From NCBI GenBank assembly GCA_965232405.1, contig OZ246966.1, positions 3,038,001-3,102,000 on the forward strand: DNA of 64,000 bases, written 5' to 3'. The position numbers and the translations under genes were made by a program. Below are positions 53,877 through 62,503 of this stretch, piece by piece. How positions within the stretch are numbered: the stretch's first letter is position 1; each line of letters begins with the position of its first letter. Under the pieces are notes generated by a model, which ran no database searches, had not been told where the DNA came from, and saw only the letters and a list, made by a program, of their open reading frames with translations. The DNA is from RCIO01 sp965232405. GTDB taxonomy: Bacteria > Pseudomonadota > Alphaproteobacteria > Rhizobiales > Rhizobiaceae.

Positions 53877-56087
53877 ATGAATTCTCGTCCCAAAGCAGCC
53901 AAGCCCGTGACAGGGCGACTGACCGCTGAGAGCGACGTTGACGCAGTTGTTTCAGGCACTCACGGAAATCCGTTTGCGGTCCTGGGTGTACAGGAGGCGG
54001 GCAAGGGACTGGTTGCCCGCTGCTTCATTCCCGACGCCGAGACAGTTGAGGCGCATACGCTGGCGGGAAAGCCCGCCGGCGAACTGACGCGCTGCCACGA
54101 TGCCGGCTTCTTCGACGGCAAACTGAAAATCCGCAAACGCCAACCGCTGCGCTACCTTGCCCGCAACGCTGGCGGCGAGTGGTGGACAACGGACCCCTAC
54201 AGTTTCGGGCCGGTGCTCGGGCCGATGGACGATTATTACATCGGCGAGGGATCGCATCTGCGCCTGTTCGACAAGATGGGCGCGCATCTGATCGATCATG
54301 AAGGCGTGACAGGCGTTCACTTCGCCGTCTGGGCGCCCAATGCCCGCCGCGTCTCCGTGGTGGGAGATTTCAACCAGTGGGATGGCCGGCGCCACGCCAT
54401 GCGCAAGCGGGTGGATACCGGTATCTGGGAGATATTCGTTCCCGAAATAGATGCCGGCCGGACCTACAAGTTCGAGATTGTCGGTCCGGACGGAAAGACA
54501 GTGCCGCTCAAGGCCGACCCGTTTGCATTTCGCTCCGAACTGCGCCCGGCCACGGCCTCAGTCACCGAGCCCGAACTGTCGCACCGCTGGGGTGACAAGG
54601 CGCATCGCGAGTTCTGGCGCAGCGCCGATCCGCGTCGGCAGCCGATTTCGATCTACGAAGTGCACCCCGGCTCATGGCAGCTGCGCGACGACGGGGGCTT
54701 CCTCGCATGGGATGAAATGGCCGAGCGGCTGATCCCCTATGCCGCCGACATGGGCTTTACCCATATCGAGTTCCTGCCGATTGCGGAGCATCCCTACGAC
54801 CCGTCCTGGGGATACCAGACAACGGGTCTCTATGCGCCGAGTGCACGCTTTGGCGAACCCGCCGGCTTCGCGCGTTTCGTGGATGGTGCGCATCGCGCTG
54901 GCATCGGTGTGATCCTGGATTGGGTTCCGGCGCATTTTCCGACAGACGCACATGGCCTCTCGCGCTTCGACGGCACCGCGCTTTACGAACACGAGGACCC
55001 GCGCAAGGGTTTTCATCCCGACTGGAACACCGCGATCTACAATTTCGGTCGCCGCGAGGTGATGTCCTATCTCGTCAACAACGCGCTGTTCTGGGCCGAG
55101 AAATACCATGTCGACGGGCTGCGCGTGGATGCCGTCGCATCGATGCTCTACCTCGACTATTCGCGCAAGGAAGGCGAGTGGCTGCCCAATGAGCGCGGTG
55201 GGCGCGAAAACCTGGAAGCGGTTGAATTCCTGCAGAAAATGAACGCCGCCATCTATGGCACGCATCCCGGCATCATGACGATTGCGGAGGAATCCACCTC
55301 ATGGCCGAAGGTTTCGCAACCCGTGCATGAGGGCGGGCTGGGCTTCGGGTTCAAGTGGAACATGGGGTTCATGCACGACACGCTGCAATATCTTGCGCGC
55401 GAGCCGGTGCACCGCAAATTCCATCACGACGAAATCACCTTCGGCCTGATGTATGCCTTCTCGGAAAACTTCGTTCTGCCGCTGAGCCATGACGAGGTCG
55501 TACACGGCAAAGGCACACTGCTTTCCAAGATGGCGGGTGACGACTGGCAGAAATTTGCCACCCTGCGCGCCTACTACGCCTTCATGTGGGGTTATCCCGG
55601 CAAGAAGCTCTTGTTCATGGGGCAGGAGTTTGCCCAGCGCAGGGAGTGGAACGAGGCACGAGCGCTGGACTGGCATCTGCTCAATGCGCCCGCGCATGAG
55701 GGCGTACGCACGTTGATCCGCGATCTGAACCGCACCTATCGCGATGTGTCTGCGCTGCACGCTCGCGACTGCGAACCCGACGGCTTTTCCTGGCTTGTTG
55801 CCGACGATCGCGACAACTCTGTCTTTGCATGGCTGCGTTCAGCGCCGGGCGCGCCACCCGTAGCCGTCATCAGCAATTTCACGCCTGCGCAGCGCGACAA
55901 CTACCGCCTGCCGCTGCCCCATACGGGAATCTGGCGCGAGATCGTGAACACCGACGCCGAAACCTATGGCGGTGGGGGCAAGGGAAATTTTGGGGGCGTC
56001 GTGGCGGAGATGCAGGGCGGTGGCGCGTGTGCGAACGTGACTTTGCCGCCGCTTGCGACGATCATGCTTCAACATGAGCCTGAATAG
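53877..56087 (+). CDS. glgB: 1,4-alpha-glucan branching enzyme
   Basis: A 736-residue GH13 enzyme adding alpha-1,6 branches. Two N-terminal CBM48-like modules (GNPFAVLG near 28 and VHFAVWAPNARRVSVVGDFN near 148) precede the barrel. The nucleophile is D in GLRVDAVASM (about 418), the acid E in IAEEST (about 470), and LSHDEVVHGKG (about 535) holds the transition-state stabiliser, matching E. coli spacing. ATG with GGGAG upstream. It ends 28 bases before glgC. Confidence 0.97.
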   Translation: MNSRPKAAKPVTGRLTAESDVDAVVSGTHGNPFAVLGVQEAGKGLVARCFIPDAETVEAHTLAGKPAGELTRCHDAGFFDGKLKIRKRQPLRYLARNAGGEWWTTDPYSFGPVLGPMDDYYIGEGSHLRLFDKMGAHLIDHEGVTGVHFAVWAPNARRVSVVGDFNQWDGRRHAMRKRVDTGIWEIFVPEIDAGRTYKFEIVGPDGKTVPLKADPFAFRSELRPATASVTEPELSHRWGDKAHREFWRSADPRRQPISIYEVHPGSWQLRDDGGFLAWDEMAERLIPYAADMGFTHIEFLPIAEHPYDPSWGYQTTGLYAPSARFGEPAGFARFVDGAHRAGIGVILDWVPAHFPTDAHGLSRFDGTALYEHEDPRKGFHPDWNTAIYNFGRREVMSYLVNNALFWAEKYHVDGLRVDAVASMLYLDYSRKEGEWLPNERGGRENLEAVEFLQKMNAAIYGTHPGIMTIAEESTSWPKVSQPVHEGGLGFGFKWNMGFMHDTLQYLAREPVHRKFHHDEITFGLMYAFSENFVLPLSHDEVVHGKGTLLSKMAGDDWQKFATLRAYYAFMWGYPGKKLLFMGQEFAQRREWNEARALDWHLLNAPAHEGVRTLIRDLNRTYRDVSALHARDCEPDGFSWLVADDRDNSVFAWLRSAPGAPPVAVISNFTPAQRDNYRLPLPHTGIWREIVNTDAETYGGGGKGNFGGVVAEMQGGGACANVTLPPLATIMLQHEPE

Positions 56088-56115
56088 GCCGCAACCGGAG
56101 GAGTGGAGCCACGTT

Positions 56116-57372
56116 ATGGAGCAGAAATCGAGATACTCGCTGTCCCGCGACACGATGGCCTATGTTCTCGCAGGGGGACGCGGCAGCCGCCTGAAGGAAC
56201 TGACCGACCGGCGCGCCAAGCCTGCCGTCTATTTCGGCGGCAAGACACGTATCATCGACTTCGCACTCTCCAATGCGCTTAATTCCGGCATCCGCCGCAT
56301 CGGCGTTGCGACGCAGTACAAGGCGCATTCGCTGATCCGCCATCTGCAGCGCGGCTGGAACTTCTTTCGGCCAGAGCGAAACGAAAGCTTCGACATCCTG
56401 CCGGCCAGCCAGCGCGTTTCCGAAACGCAGTGGTATGAGGGCACGGCCGACGCGGTCTATCAGAACATCGACATCATCGAATCCTATGGCCCCGAATACA
56501 TGATCATTCTGGCCGGCGATCACATCTACAAGATGGACTATGAAGTGATGCTGCGTGAGCATGTCGATTCAGGTGCGGACGTCACGATCGGCTGCCTCGA
56601 AGTGCCGCGCGTGGAAGCAACGGGTTTCGGCGTGATGCATGTCGACAAGTCGAACCGCATCACCGATTTCGTCGAAAAACCAGCCGACCCTCCGGGCATG
56701 CCGAACAAGCCCGACATGGCGCTGGCATCGATGGGGATCTACGTGTTCCGAACTGCGTTGCTGATGGATCAGTTGCGCCGGGATGCGTCCGAACCGGGGT
56801 CGAACCGCGACTTCGGCAAGGACATCGTGCCTTGGCTGGTGAAGAACGGCCATGCGCAGGCGCACAGCTTTTCGAACTCCTGCGTGCGCTCGAGTTTCGA
56901 GGACGAGGCGTACTGGCGCGATGTGGGAACGATCGACGCTTATTGGGAAGCCAATATCGATCTGACCGATATCAGGCCCGAACTTGATATTTATGATGTC
57001 GAATGGCCGGTCTGGACCTATGCCGAAATCAAGCCGCCGGCAAAATTTGTACACGATGAGGAAGGCCGGCGCGGCTCCGCGATATCCTCGCTCGTGGCCG
57101 GTGACTGTATCATCTCCGGATCGGCCTTGCGTCGCAGCCTGCTGTTCACGGGCGTGCGCGCGAATTCGTTCTCCGCGCTTGACGAGGCAGTGATCCTTCC
57201 CGATTGCCAGATCGGTCGCTATTCGCGCCTGAGCAAGGTTGTCATCGATCGCGGTGTGAAGATACCTGAGGGTCTGGTTGTCGGAGAGGATCCGGTTCTG
57301 GACGAGAAGCGGTTTCGTCGCAGTGAGAATGGGGTGTGTCTGATCACGCAGGATATGATCGACAGGCTATAG
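56116..57372 (+). CDS. glgC: Glucose-1-phosphate adenylyltransferase
   Basis: A 418-residue ADP-glucose pyrophosphorylase, the committed step of glycogen synthesis. AYVLAGGRGSRLKELTDRR (about 15-33) binds ATP, KPAVYFGGK is the following activator-site region, and FVEKP lies near 194. A left-handed beta-helix at the C-terminus (from about 310) is the regulatory part. The first ATG in frame lies inside glgB and is not used; the chosen ATG gives the usual family length. Confidence 0.97.
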   Translation: MEQKSRYSLSRDTMAYVLAGGRGSRLKELTDRRAKPAVYFGGKTRIIDFALSNALNSGIRRIGVATQYKAHSLIRHLQRGWNFFRPERNESFDILPASQRVSETQWYEGTADAVYQNIDIIESYGPEYMIILAGDHIYKMDYEVMLREHVDSGADVTIGCLEVPRVEATGFGVMHVDKSNRITDFVEKPADPPGMPNKPDMALASMGIYVFRTALLMDQLRRDASEPGSNRDFGKDIVPWLVKNGHAQAHSFSNSCVRSSFEDEAYWRDVGTIDAYWEANIDLTDIRPELDIYDVEWPVWTYAEIKPPAKFVHDEEGRRGSAISSLVAGDCIISGSALRRSLLFTGVRANSFSALDEAVILPDCQIGRYSRLSKVVIDRGVKIPEGLVVGEDPVLDEKRFRRSENGVCLITQDMIDRL

Positions 57373-57393
57373 ATCGGGTATTCGGGTTCTCAC

Positions 57394-58839
57394 ATGAAAG
57401 TACTGTCGGTCGCTTCCGAGATTGTGCCGCTGATCAAGACGGGCGGCCTCGCGGATGTGGCCGGCGCTTTGCCGTCGGCGCTTGCTGCCCACGGCGTCGA
57501 GACGCGGACGCTGGTTCCGGGCTATTCGTCGGTCTTGAAGGCGCTTGGCCGCAAGACGCACGTACATTCCTACAGCGCCCTGTTCGGCGGCAAGGCCGGC
57601 ATCGTGAAGGCTAGGACAGCGGGGCTCGATCTCTATGTGCTGGATGCGCCGCATCTCTACGATCGTCCAGGCGGCCCATACGGACAGCCGACCGGCAGCG
57701 ACTGGGCCGACAACTGGAAACGGTTCGCCGCGCTCGGGCGCGCCGCGGCTGATCTCGCCGAAGGCGCCGATCCGAAGTTCGTTCCCGACATCGTGCACGC
57801 ACATGACTGGCAGGCGGCCATGGCGCCGGCCTATGTGCACTACGGAAAGTCCAAGGCGCCGTCAGTGGTTACGGTGCACAATCTGGCATTTCAGGGCCAA
57901 TTCGGGGCCGACATATTCCCGGAGCTGGGGTTGCCGCCGGAAGCGCTGGCGATGGATGGCGTGGAATATTATGGCGGTGTCGGTTTCTTGAAGGCAGGCC
58001 TTCAATACGCCGACGCGATCACCACGGTCAGCCCCACCTACGCCCGTGAAATTCGCACGCCGGACTTCGGCATGGGCCTCGACGGGCTTCTCAATGTCCG
58101 CGCGGCAAACCTGCACGGCATTCTCAACGGCATCGATGTCGATATCTGGGACCCGTCAACCGATCCGCATCTTGCCGCCCAATACAGCCTTCGCTCGCTG
58201 AAACCGCGGGCTGCGAACCGCAAGGCCGTCGAGGCGCGCTTCGCGCTGGACCAGGATGACGATCCGGTGCTTTGCGTGATCAGCCGGCTGACCTGGCAAA
58301 AAGGCATGGACGTGCTTGCTGCCGAGTTCGACGCCATTGTCGCGTCGGGCGTGAAGCTCGCCATTTTGGGATCCGGCGACCAGGCGCTGGAGGGCGCGCT
58401 GCTGGCCGCGGCGGCTCGTCATCGCGGTCGCGCCGGCGTGGTTATCGGTTACGACGAGGAACTGGCGCATCTGCTGCAGGGCGGCGCGGACGCGATTCTC
58501 ATTCCATCGCGCTTCGAGCCGTGCGGGCTGACGCAGCTTTACGGTCTTCGCTATGGCTGCGTGCCGATCGTGGCGCGCACCGGTGGCTTGGCCGACACGG
58601 TGGTAGATGCCAACGACGCGGCCCTTTCAGCCGGCGTTGCAACCGGTTTCCAGTTCACGCCTGACAGTGGTGACGCAATGGTTGATGCCATCAGGCGGGC
58701 GGCCGCGCTTTACCGCAGCGGCGGCGGCTGGCTGGCAATGCAGAAGCAGGGGATGAAAGCCGACGTATCCTGGGGCCGCAGCGCTGAGCGCTATGCGGCC
58801 CTTTATCGCGCACTTTTGTTGGGGGAGAGTAGCGCATGA
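57394..58839 (+). CDS. glgA: Glycogen synthase (ADP-glucose-dependent)
   Basis: A 481-residue GT5 enzyme. KTGGLADVAGALP (15-27) contains the ADP-glucose-binding K-x-G-G-L motif. The C-terminal domain has VISRLTWQKGMD and SRFEPCGLTQLYGLRYGCVP with the catalytic glutamate, then ARTGGLADTV. The length fits bacterial GlgA. Stop and pgm start overlap as ATGA. Confidence 0.97.
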   Translation: MKVLSVASEIVPLIKTGGLADVAGALPSALAAHGVETRTLVPGYSSVLKALGRKTHVHSYSALFGGKAGIVKARTAGLDLYVLDAPHLYDRPGGPYGQPTGSDWADNWKRFAALGRAAADLAEGADPKFVPDIVHAHDWQAAMAPAYVHYGKSKAPSVVTVHNLAFQGQFGADIFPELGLPPEALAMDGVEYYGGVGFLKAGLQYADAITTVSPTYAREIRTPDFGMGLDGLLNVRAANLHGILNGIDVDIWDPSTDPHLAAQYSLRSLKPRAANRKAVEARFALDQDDDPVLCVISRLTWQKGMDVLAAEFDAIVASGVKLAILGSGDQALEGALLAAAARHRGRAGVVIGYDEELAHLLQGGADAILIPSRFEPCGLTQLYGLRYGCVPIVARTGGLADTVVDANDAALSAGVATGFQFTPDSGDAMVDAIRRAAALYRSGGGWLAMQKQGMKADVSWGRSAERYAALYRALLLGESSA

Positions 58840-60482
58840 CCAAAGCCGTAAAGGTGACAAGAACGGTCGAAACACGACCTTTCGACGACCAGAAACCGGG
58901 AACATCAGGTCTTCGCAAGAAGGTGCCGGTGTTCAGGCAGCCGCATTACGCGGAGAACTTCATCCAGTCCGTTTTCGATTCGCTCAGCGGGTATGAAGGC
59001 CACACGCTGGTGATTGGCGGCGACGGCCGCTTCTTCAATCGCGAAGTGATCCAGATTGCCATCAAGATGGCGGCGGCCAATGGTTTCGGCCGCGTTCTGG
59101 TGGGCGAAGGCGGCATCCTGTCGACGCCTGCAGCCTCGCATTTGATAAGGAAAAACAAGGCGTTCGGTGGGTTGATCCTGTCGGCCAGCCACAACCCCGG
59201 CGGTCCGGAAGAAGATTTCGGCATCAAATACAATATCGGCAATGGCGGGCCGGCGCCCGAGAAGGTCACCAACGCCATCTTCGCGCGCAGCCAGACGATC
59301 GACCGTTATCTCATCGTCGAGGCGCTCGATGTTTCGCTGGACAAGAAGGGTGTTTCGAAGCTCGGCGAGATGACTGTCGAAGTGATCGATCCGGTATCCG
59401 ATTATGCCGCGCTGATGGAGGAGTTGTTCGACTTCGATGCGATCCGCGATCTGTTTGCATCCGGCTTTCGCATGGTCTTCGACGCCATGTATGCGGTGAC
59501 CGGGCCCTATGCGCACGAGATCATCGAGAACCGGCTGGGCGCCATTCCCGTCACCGTGCGCAATGGCGTTCCGCTGCCTGATTTTGGCGGCCATCATCCA
59601 GACCCCAACCTCGTCCACGCCCGCGATCTCTATGAATTCATGATGTCGCATGAAGGCCCGGATTTTGGCGCGGCGTCGGACGGGGATGGCGACCGCAACC
59701 TGATCATCGGCAAGGGCATCTTTGTCACGCCGTCAGATTCGCTGGCGATCCTGGCCGCCAACGCCTATCTGGCCCCTGGCTACAAGGGCGGGATCAAGGG
59801 GATTGCACGCTCCATGCCCACCAGCGCTGCTGCGGACAGGGTGGCCGAAAAACTCGGCATCGGAAGTTTCGAGACCCCGACCGGCTGGAAATTCTTCGGC
59901 AATCTGCTGGACGCCGACATGGCCACGATCTGCGGTGAGGAGAGCGCGGGCACGGGCTCAAACCACGTTCGCGAGAAGGACGGTCTTTGGGCTGTGCTGT
60001 TGTGGCTGAACATACTGGCGGTGCGCAGGCAGAGCGTGGCGGAGATCGTGCGCGAGCATTGGCGCGACTATGGCCGGAACTACTATTCCAGACACGACTA
60101 TGAGGCTGTCGACGCACAGGCGGCCGAGGCGCTGATCGATGACCTGCGCGGCCAGGTTGCTTCGCTGCCGGGAACCCAGTGCGGAACGCTGATAGTCAGC
60201 GATGCGGACGACTTCTCTTATCTCGACCCGGTCGATGGTTCGATCACTCGCAATCAGGGGATACGTATTCAATTCGAGGGTGGCGCGAGGGTAGTCTTTC
60301 GCCTGTCGGGGACCGGCACCAGCGGAGCGACACTGCGCGTCTATCTGGAGCGCTATGAGCCGCCATCCGGCAATCACGACATCGAAACGCAGTCAGCGCT
60401 TGCCGAACTGATCGACGCGGCGGAACAACTCACCAATTTGAAAGAGCGTATCGACCGCGAAGCTCCCTCCGTGGTGACTTGA
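58836..60482 (+). CDS. pgm: Phosphoglucomutase
   Basis: A 548-residue alpha-D-phosphohexomutase interconverting glucose-1- and glucose-6-phosphate. GTSGLRKK (22-29) starts the fold, the phospho-serine is in LSASHNPGGP (about 113-122), the metal loop is DGDGDRN (about 284-290), and RLSGTGTSGA near the end binds phosphate. It links glycogen to central metabolism and to sugar-nucleotide supply. Coupled to glgA (ATGA) and to glgX (shared base). Confidence 0.97.
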   Translation: MTKAVKVTRTVETRPFDDQKPGTSGLRKKVPVFRQPHYAENFIQSVFDSLSGYEGHTLVIGGDGRFFNREVIQIAIKMAAANGFGRVLVGEGGILSTPAASHLIRKNKAFGGLILSASHNPGGPEEDFGIKYNIGNGGPAPEKVTNAIFARSQTIDRYLIVEALDVSLDKKGVSKLGEMTVEVIDPVSDYAALMEELFDFDAIRDLFASGFRMVFDAMYAVTGPYAHEIIENRLGAIPVTVRNGVPLPDFGGHHPDPNLVHARDLYEFMMSHEGPDFGAASDGDGDRNLIIGKGIFVTPSDSLAILAANAYLAPGYKGGIKGIARSMPTSAAADRVAEKLGIGSFETPTGWKFFGNLLDADMATICGEESAGTGSNHVREKDGLWAVLLWLNILAVRRQSVAEIVREHWRDYGRNYYSRHDYEAVDAQAAEALIDDLRGQVASLPGTQCGTLIVSDADDFSYLDPVDGSITRNQGIRIQFEGGARVVFRLSGTGTSGATLRVYLERYEPPSGNHDIETQSALAELIDAAEQLTNLKERIDREAPSVVT

Positions 60483-62482
60483 TGGGGCAGCGGCCCTCCG
60501 ACGCTGATGTCCCGAGGGGAGCGGTCGTTGGAGCCGAAGGCACGCATTTTTCCGTCTGGTCGGATGGCGCGGACACGATCACCCTGTGCCTGTTCGACGG
60601 TGAGAAAGAAACGGACCGCATTCCGCTGCAACGCGGTGAAGGCTGCTGGCACGAGGCGTTTGTACCAGGGGTCGTGCCGGGTCAGTTCTACGGGCTTCGC
60701 GCGAATGGCGACTACGAACCCGAGCAGGGCCTTTGGTTCGATCCGAACAAATTGCTGGTCGATCCCTATGCGGTCGAGCTGGATCGACCGTTTGTTTACG
60801 ATCCAGCGCTCGCTGCGCGGCGGGGCGAGGGCGGTGACACCGCACATCTGATGCCGAAGGCGATTGTAAAAGGTGCGTTGCCGGTGTCGCCGAAGCGGCC
60901 ACCAAGCTGGGGAGACGGCGGCCTGATCTACGAACTGTCCGTGCGCGCTTTCAGCATGCGCCATCCCGACGTGCCGGCCGCCAAGCGCGGGACGATTGCA
61001 GCGCTGGCCGAGCCTGCCGTCATCGAACACCTGCAAAAGATCGGCGTCACCGCAGTCGAACTGATGCCCGTCACGGCTTGGATAGACGAGCGTCACCTTG
61101 CGCCGCTCGGGCTGACCAATGCCTGGGGATACAATCCGGTGGCGTTCATGGCCCTCGATCCGCGCCTTGCGCCGGGTGGTATGGCCGAACTGGCTGCCAC
61201 GGTAGCCACGCTCCATGATGCCGGCATCGGCGTCATCCTCGACGTGGTTTTCAACCACACGGGCGAGAGCGACGAACAGGGGCCAACGCTGTCGCTGCGC
61301 GGGCTCGACGCCCGTGCCTACTTTCGCCACAGCGAAGATGAAGGCCGCTTGCGCCTCGTCAACGACACGGGCACCGGCAACACACTGGATTGCAGCCACC
61401 CGGTAACCCAGCGCCTTGTTCTCGACAGCCTGCGCCACTTCGTAAGACATGCCGGCATTGACGGTTTCCGCTTCGACCTCGCCCCTATTTTGGGCCGTAC
61501 CGATCACGGCTTCGATGCCAGCGCAGCGCTTCTGACCGGGATGATCGACGACCCTGTAATCGGAGATCGCGTTCTGATCGCAGAACCCTGGGACATCGGG
61601 CCGGGAGGCTATCAGCTGGGCCGGTTTCCGGAGGCATTTCTGGAATGGAACGATCGCTACCGGGACGACACACGGCGTTTTTGGCGCGGTGACGCCGGCA
61701 CGATCGGGGCGCTCGCAACGCGCTTGGCCGGATCGTCGGATGTATTTGGCGGTGGGGCGGGGAAGACCCGTAGCGTCAATTTTCTGGCCGCACATGACGG
61801 CATGACACTCGGCGATCTCGTTGCCTATGAGCACAAGCACAATGAGGCGAATGGCGAGGAAAATCGCGATGGACACGACGAGAATTTGTCGTGGAACAAT
61901 GGCGTTGAGGGCGTGACGAACGACCCCGACGTTCTGATGGCGAGGCGGCGCGATGTTCGCGCGTTGCTTGCCACGCTGTTTGCCTCGCGCGGCGCGATCA
62001 TGCTGACCGCGGGCGACGAGTTTGGCCGTACACAGAGGGGAAACAACAACGCCTACGCGCAGGACAATGATCTGACCTGGCTGGACTGGGAGAACCGTGA
62101 CATCGAACTGGAGGACTTCGTTGCCGGACTTTCGGCTTTGCGGTCTGGTTTCCCGGCGCTGAACGACCTTGCGTTTCTGACCGGCGATGCCGTCGACGGT
62201 CCCAACCCGGATGTTCACTGGTTGCGGCCTGATGGCACCGAGATGTCCGTCTCCGACTGGGAGAACTCCGATACGCGTTGCCTGTGCATGTTGCTTGCCG
62301 GGGTGGGAGCCGGCGACCGTCTGGCGATAATGATCAACGGAACGGATGAGCCGGTCACGTTCCAAGTCGGGCCTAATGAATACACTCATGCCGCGGTTGC
62401 CGGGTTAGGGGGAACGGAAACAGACGACGGCGTCGTCGTACCCCCGCGCAGTCTGGTGTTTCGGCGGTCACGGCAAGACTGA
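60482..62482 (+). CDS. glgX: Glycogen debranching enzyme
   Basis: A 666-residue GH13 isoamylase-type enzyme that cleaves alpha-1,6 branches of phosphorylase-limit glycogen. A CBM48-like module (THFSVWSDGADTITLCLFDG, about 22-41) leads into the barrel: DVVFNHTGES (about 249), nucleophile in GFRFDLAPIL (about 331), acid in LIAEPWDIG (about 366) and LAAHDGMTL (about 436). The ATG shares one base with the pgm stop. Length equals that of E. coli GlgX. Confidence 0.96.
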   Translation: MGQRPSDADVPRGAVVGAEGTHFSVWSDGADTITLCLFDGEKETDRIPLQRGEGCWHEAFVPGVVPGQFYGLRANGDYEPEQGLWFDPNKLLVDPYAVELDRPFVYDPALAARRGEGGDTAHLMPKAIVKGALPVSPKRPPSWGDGGLIYELSVRAFSMRHPDVPAAKRGTIAALAEPAVIEHLQKIGVTAVELMPVTAWIDERHLAPLGLTNAWGYNPVAFMALDPRLAPGGMAELAATVATLHDAGIGVILDVVFNHTGESDEQGPTLSLRGLDARAYFRHSEDEGRLRLVNDTGTGNTLDCSHPVTQRLVLDSLRHFVRHAGIDGFRFDLAPILGRTDHGFDASAALLTGMIDDPVIGDRVLIAEPWDIGPGGYQLGRFPEAFLEWNDRYRDDTRRFWRGDAGTIGALATRLAGSSDVFGGGAGKTRSVNFLAAHDGMTLGDLVAYEHKHNEANGEENRDGHDENLSWNNGVEGVTNDPDVLMARRRDVRALLATLFASRGAIMLTAGDEFGRTQRGNNNAYAQDNDLTWLDWENRDIELEDFVAGLSALRSGFPALNDLAFLTGDAVDGPNPDVHWLRPDGTEMSVSDWENSDTRCLCMLLAGVGAGDRLAIMINGTDEPVTFQVGPNEYTHAAVAGLGGTETDDGVVVPPRSLVFRRSRQD

Positions 62483-62503
62483 GCCAACACGCACGGAGTT
62501 CAG

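Noticed and set aside
60374..62389. A 671-codon open frame on the minus strand opposite glgX
   Set aside because: It is the mirror of a high-GC coding frame; the translation has no domain features while the plus strand is a complete GlgX with all catalytic motifs.
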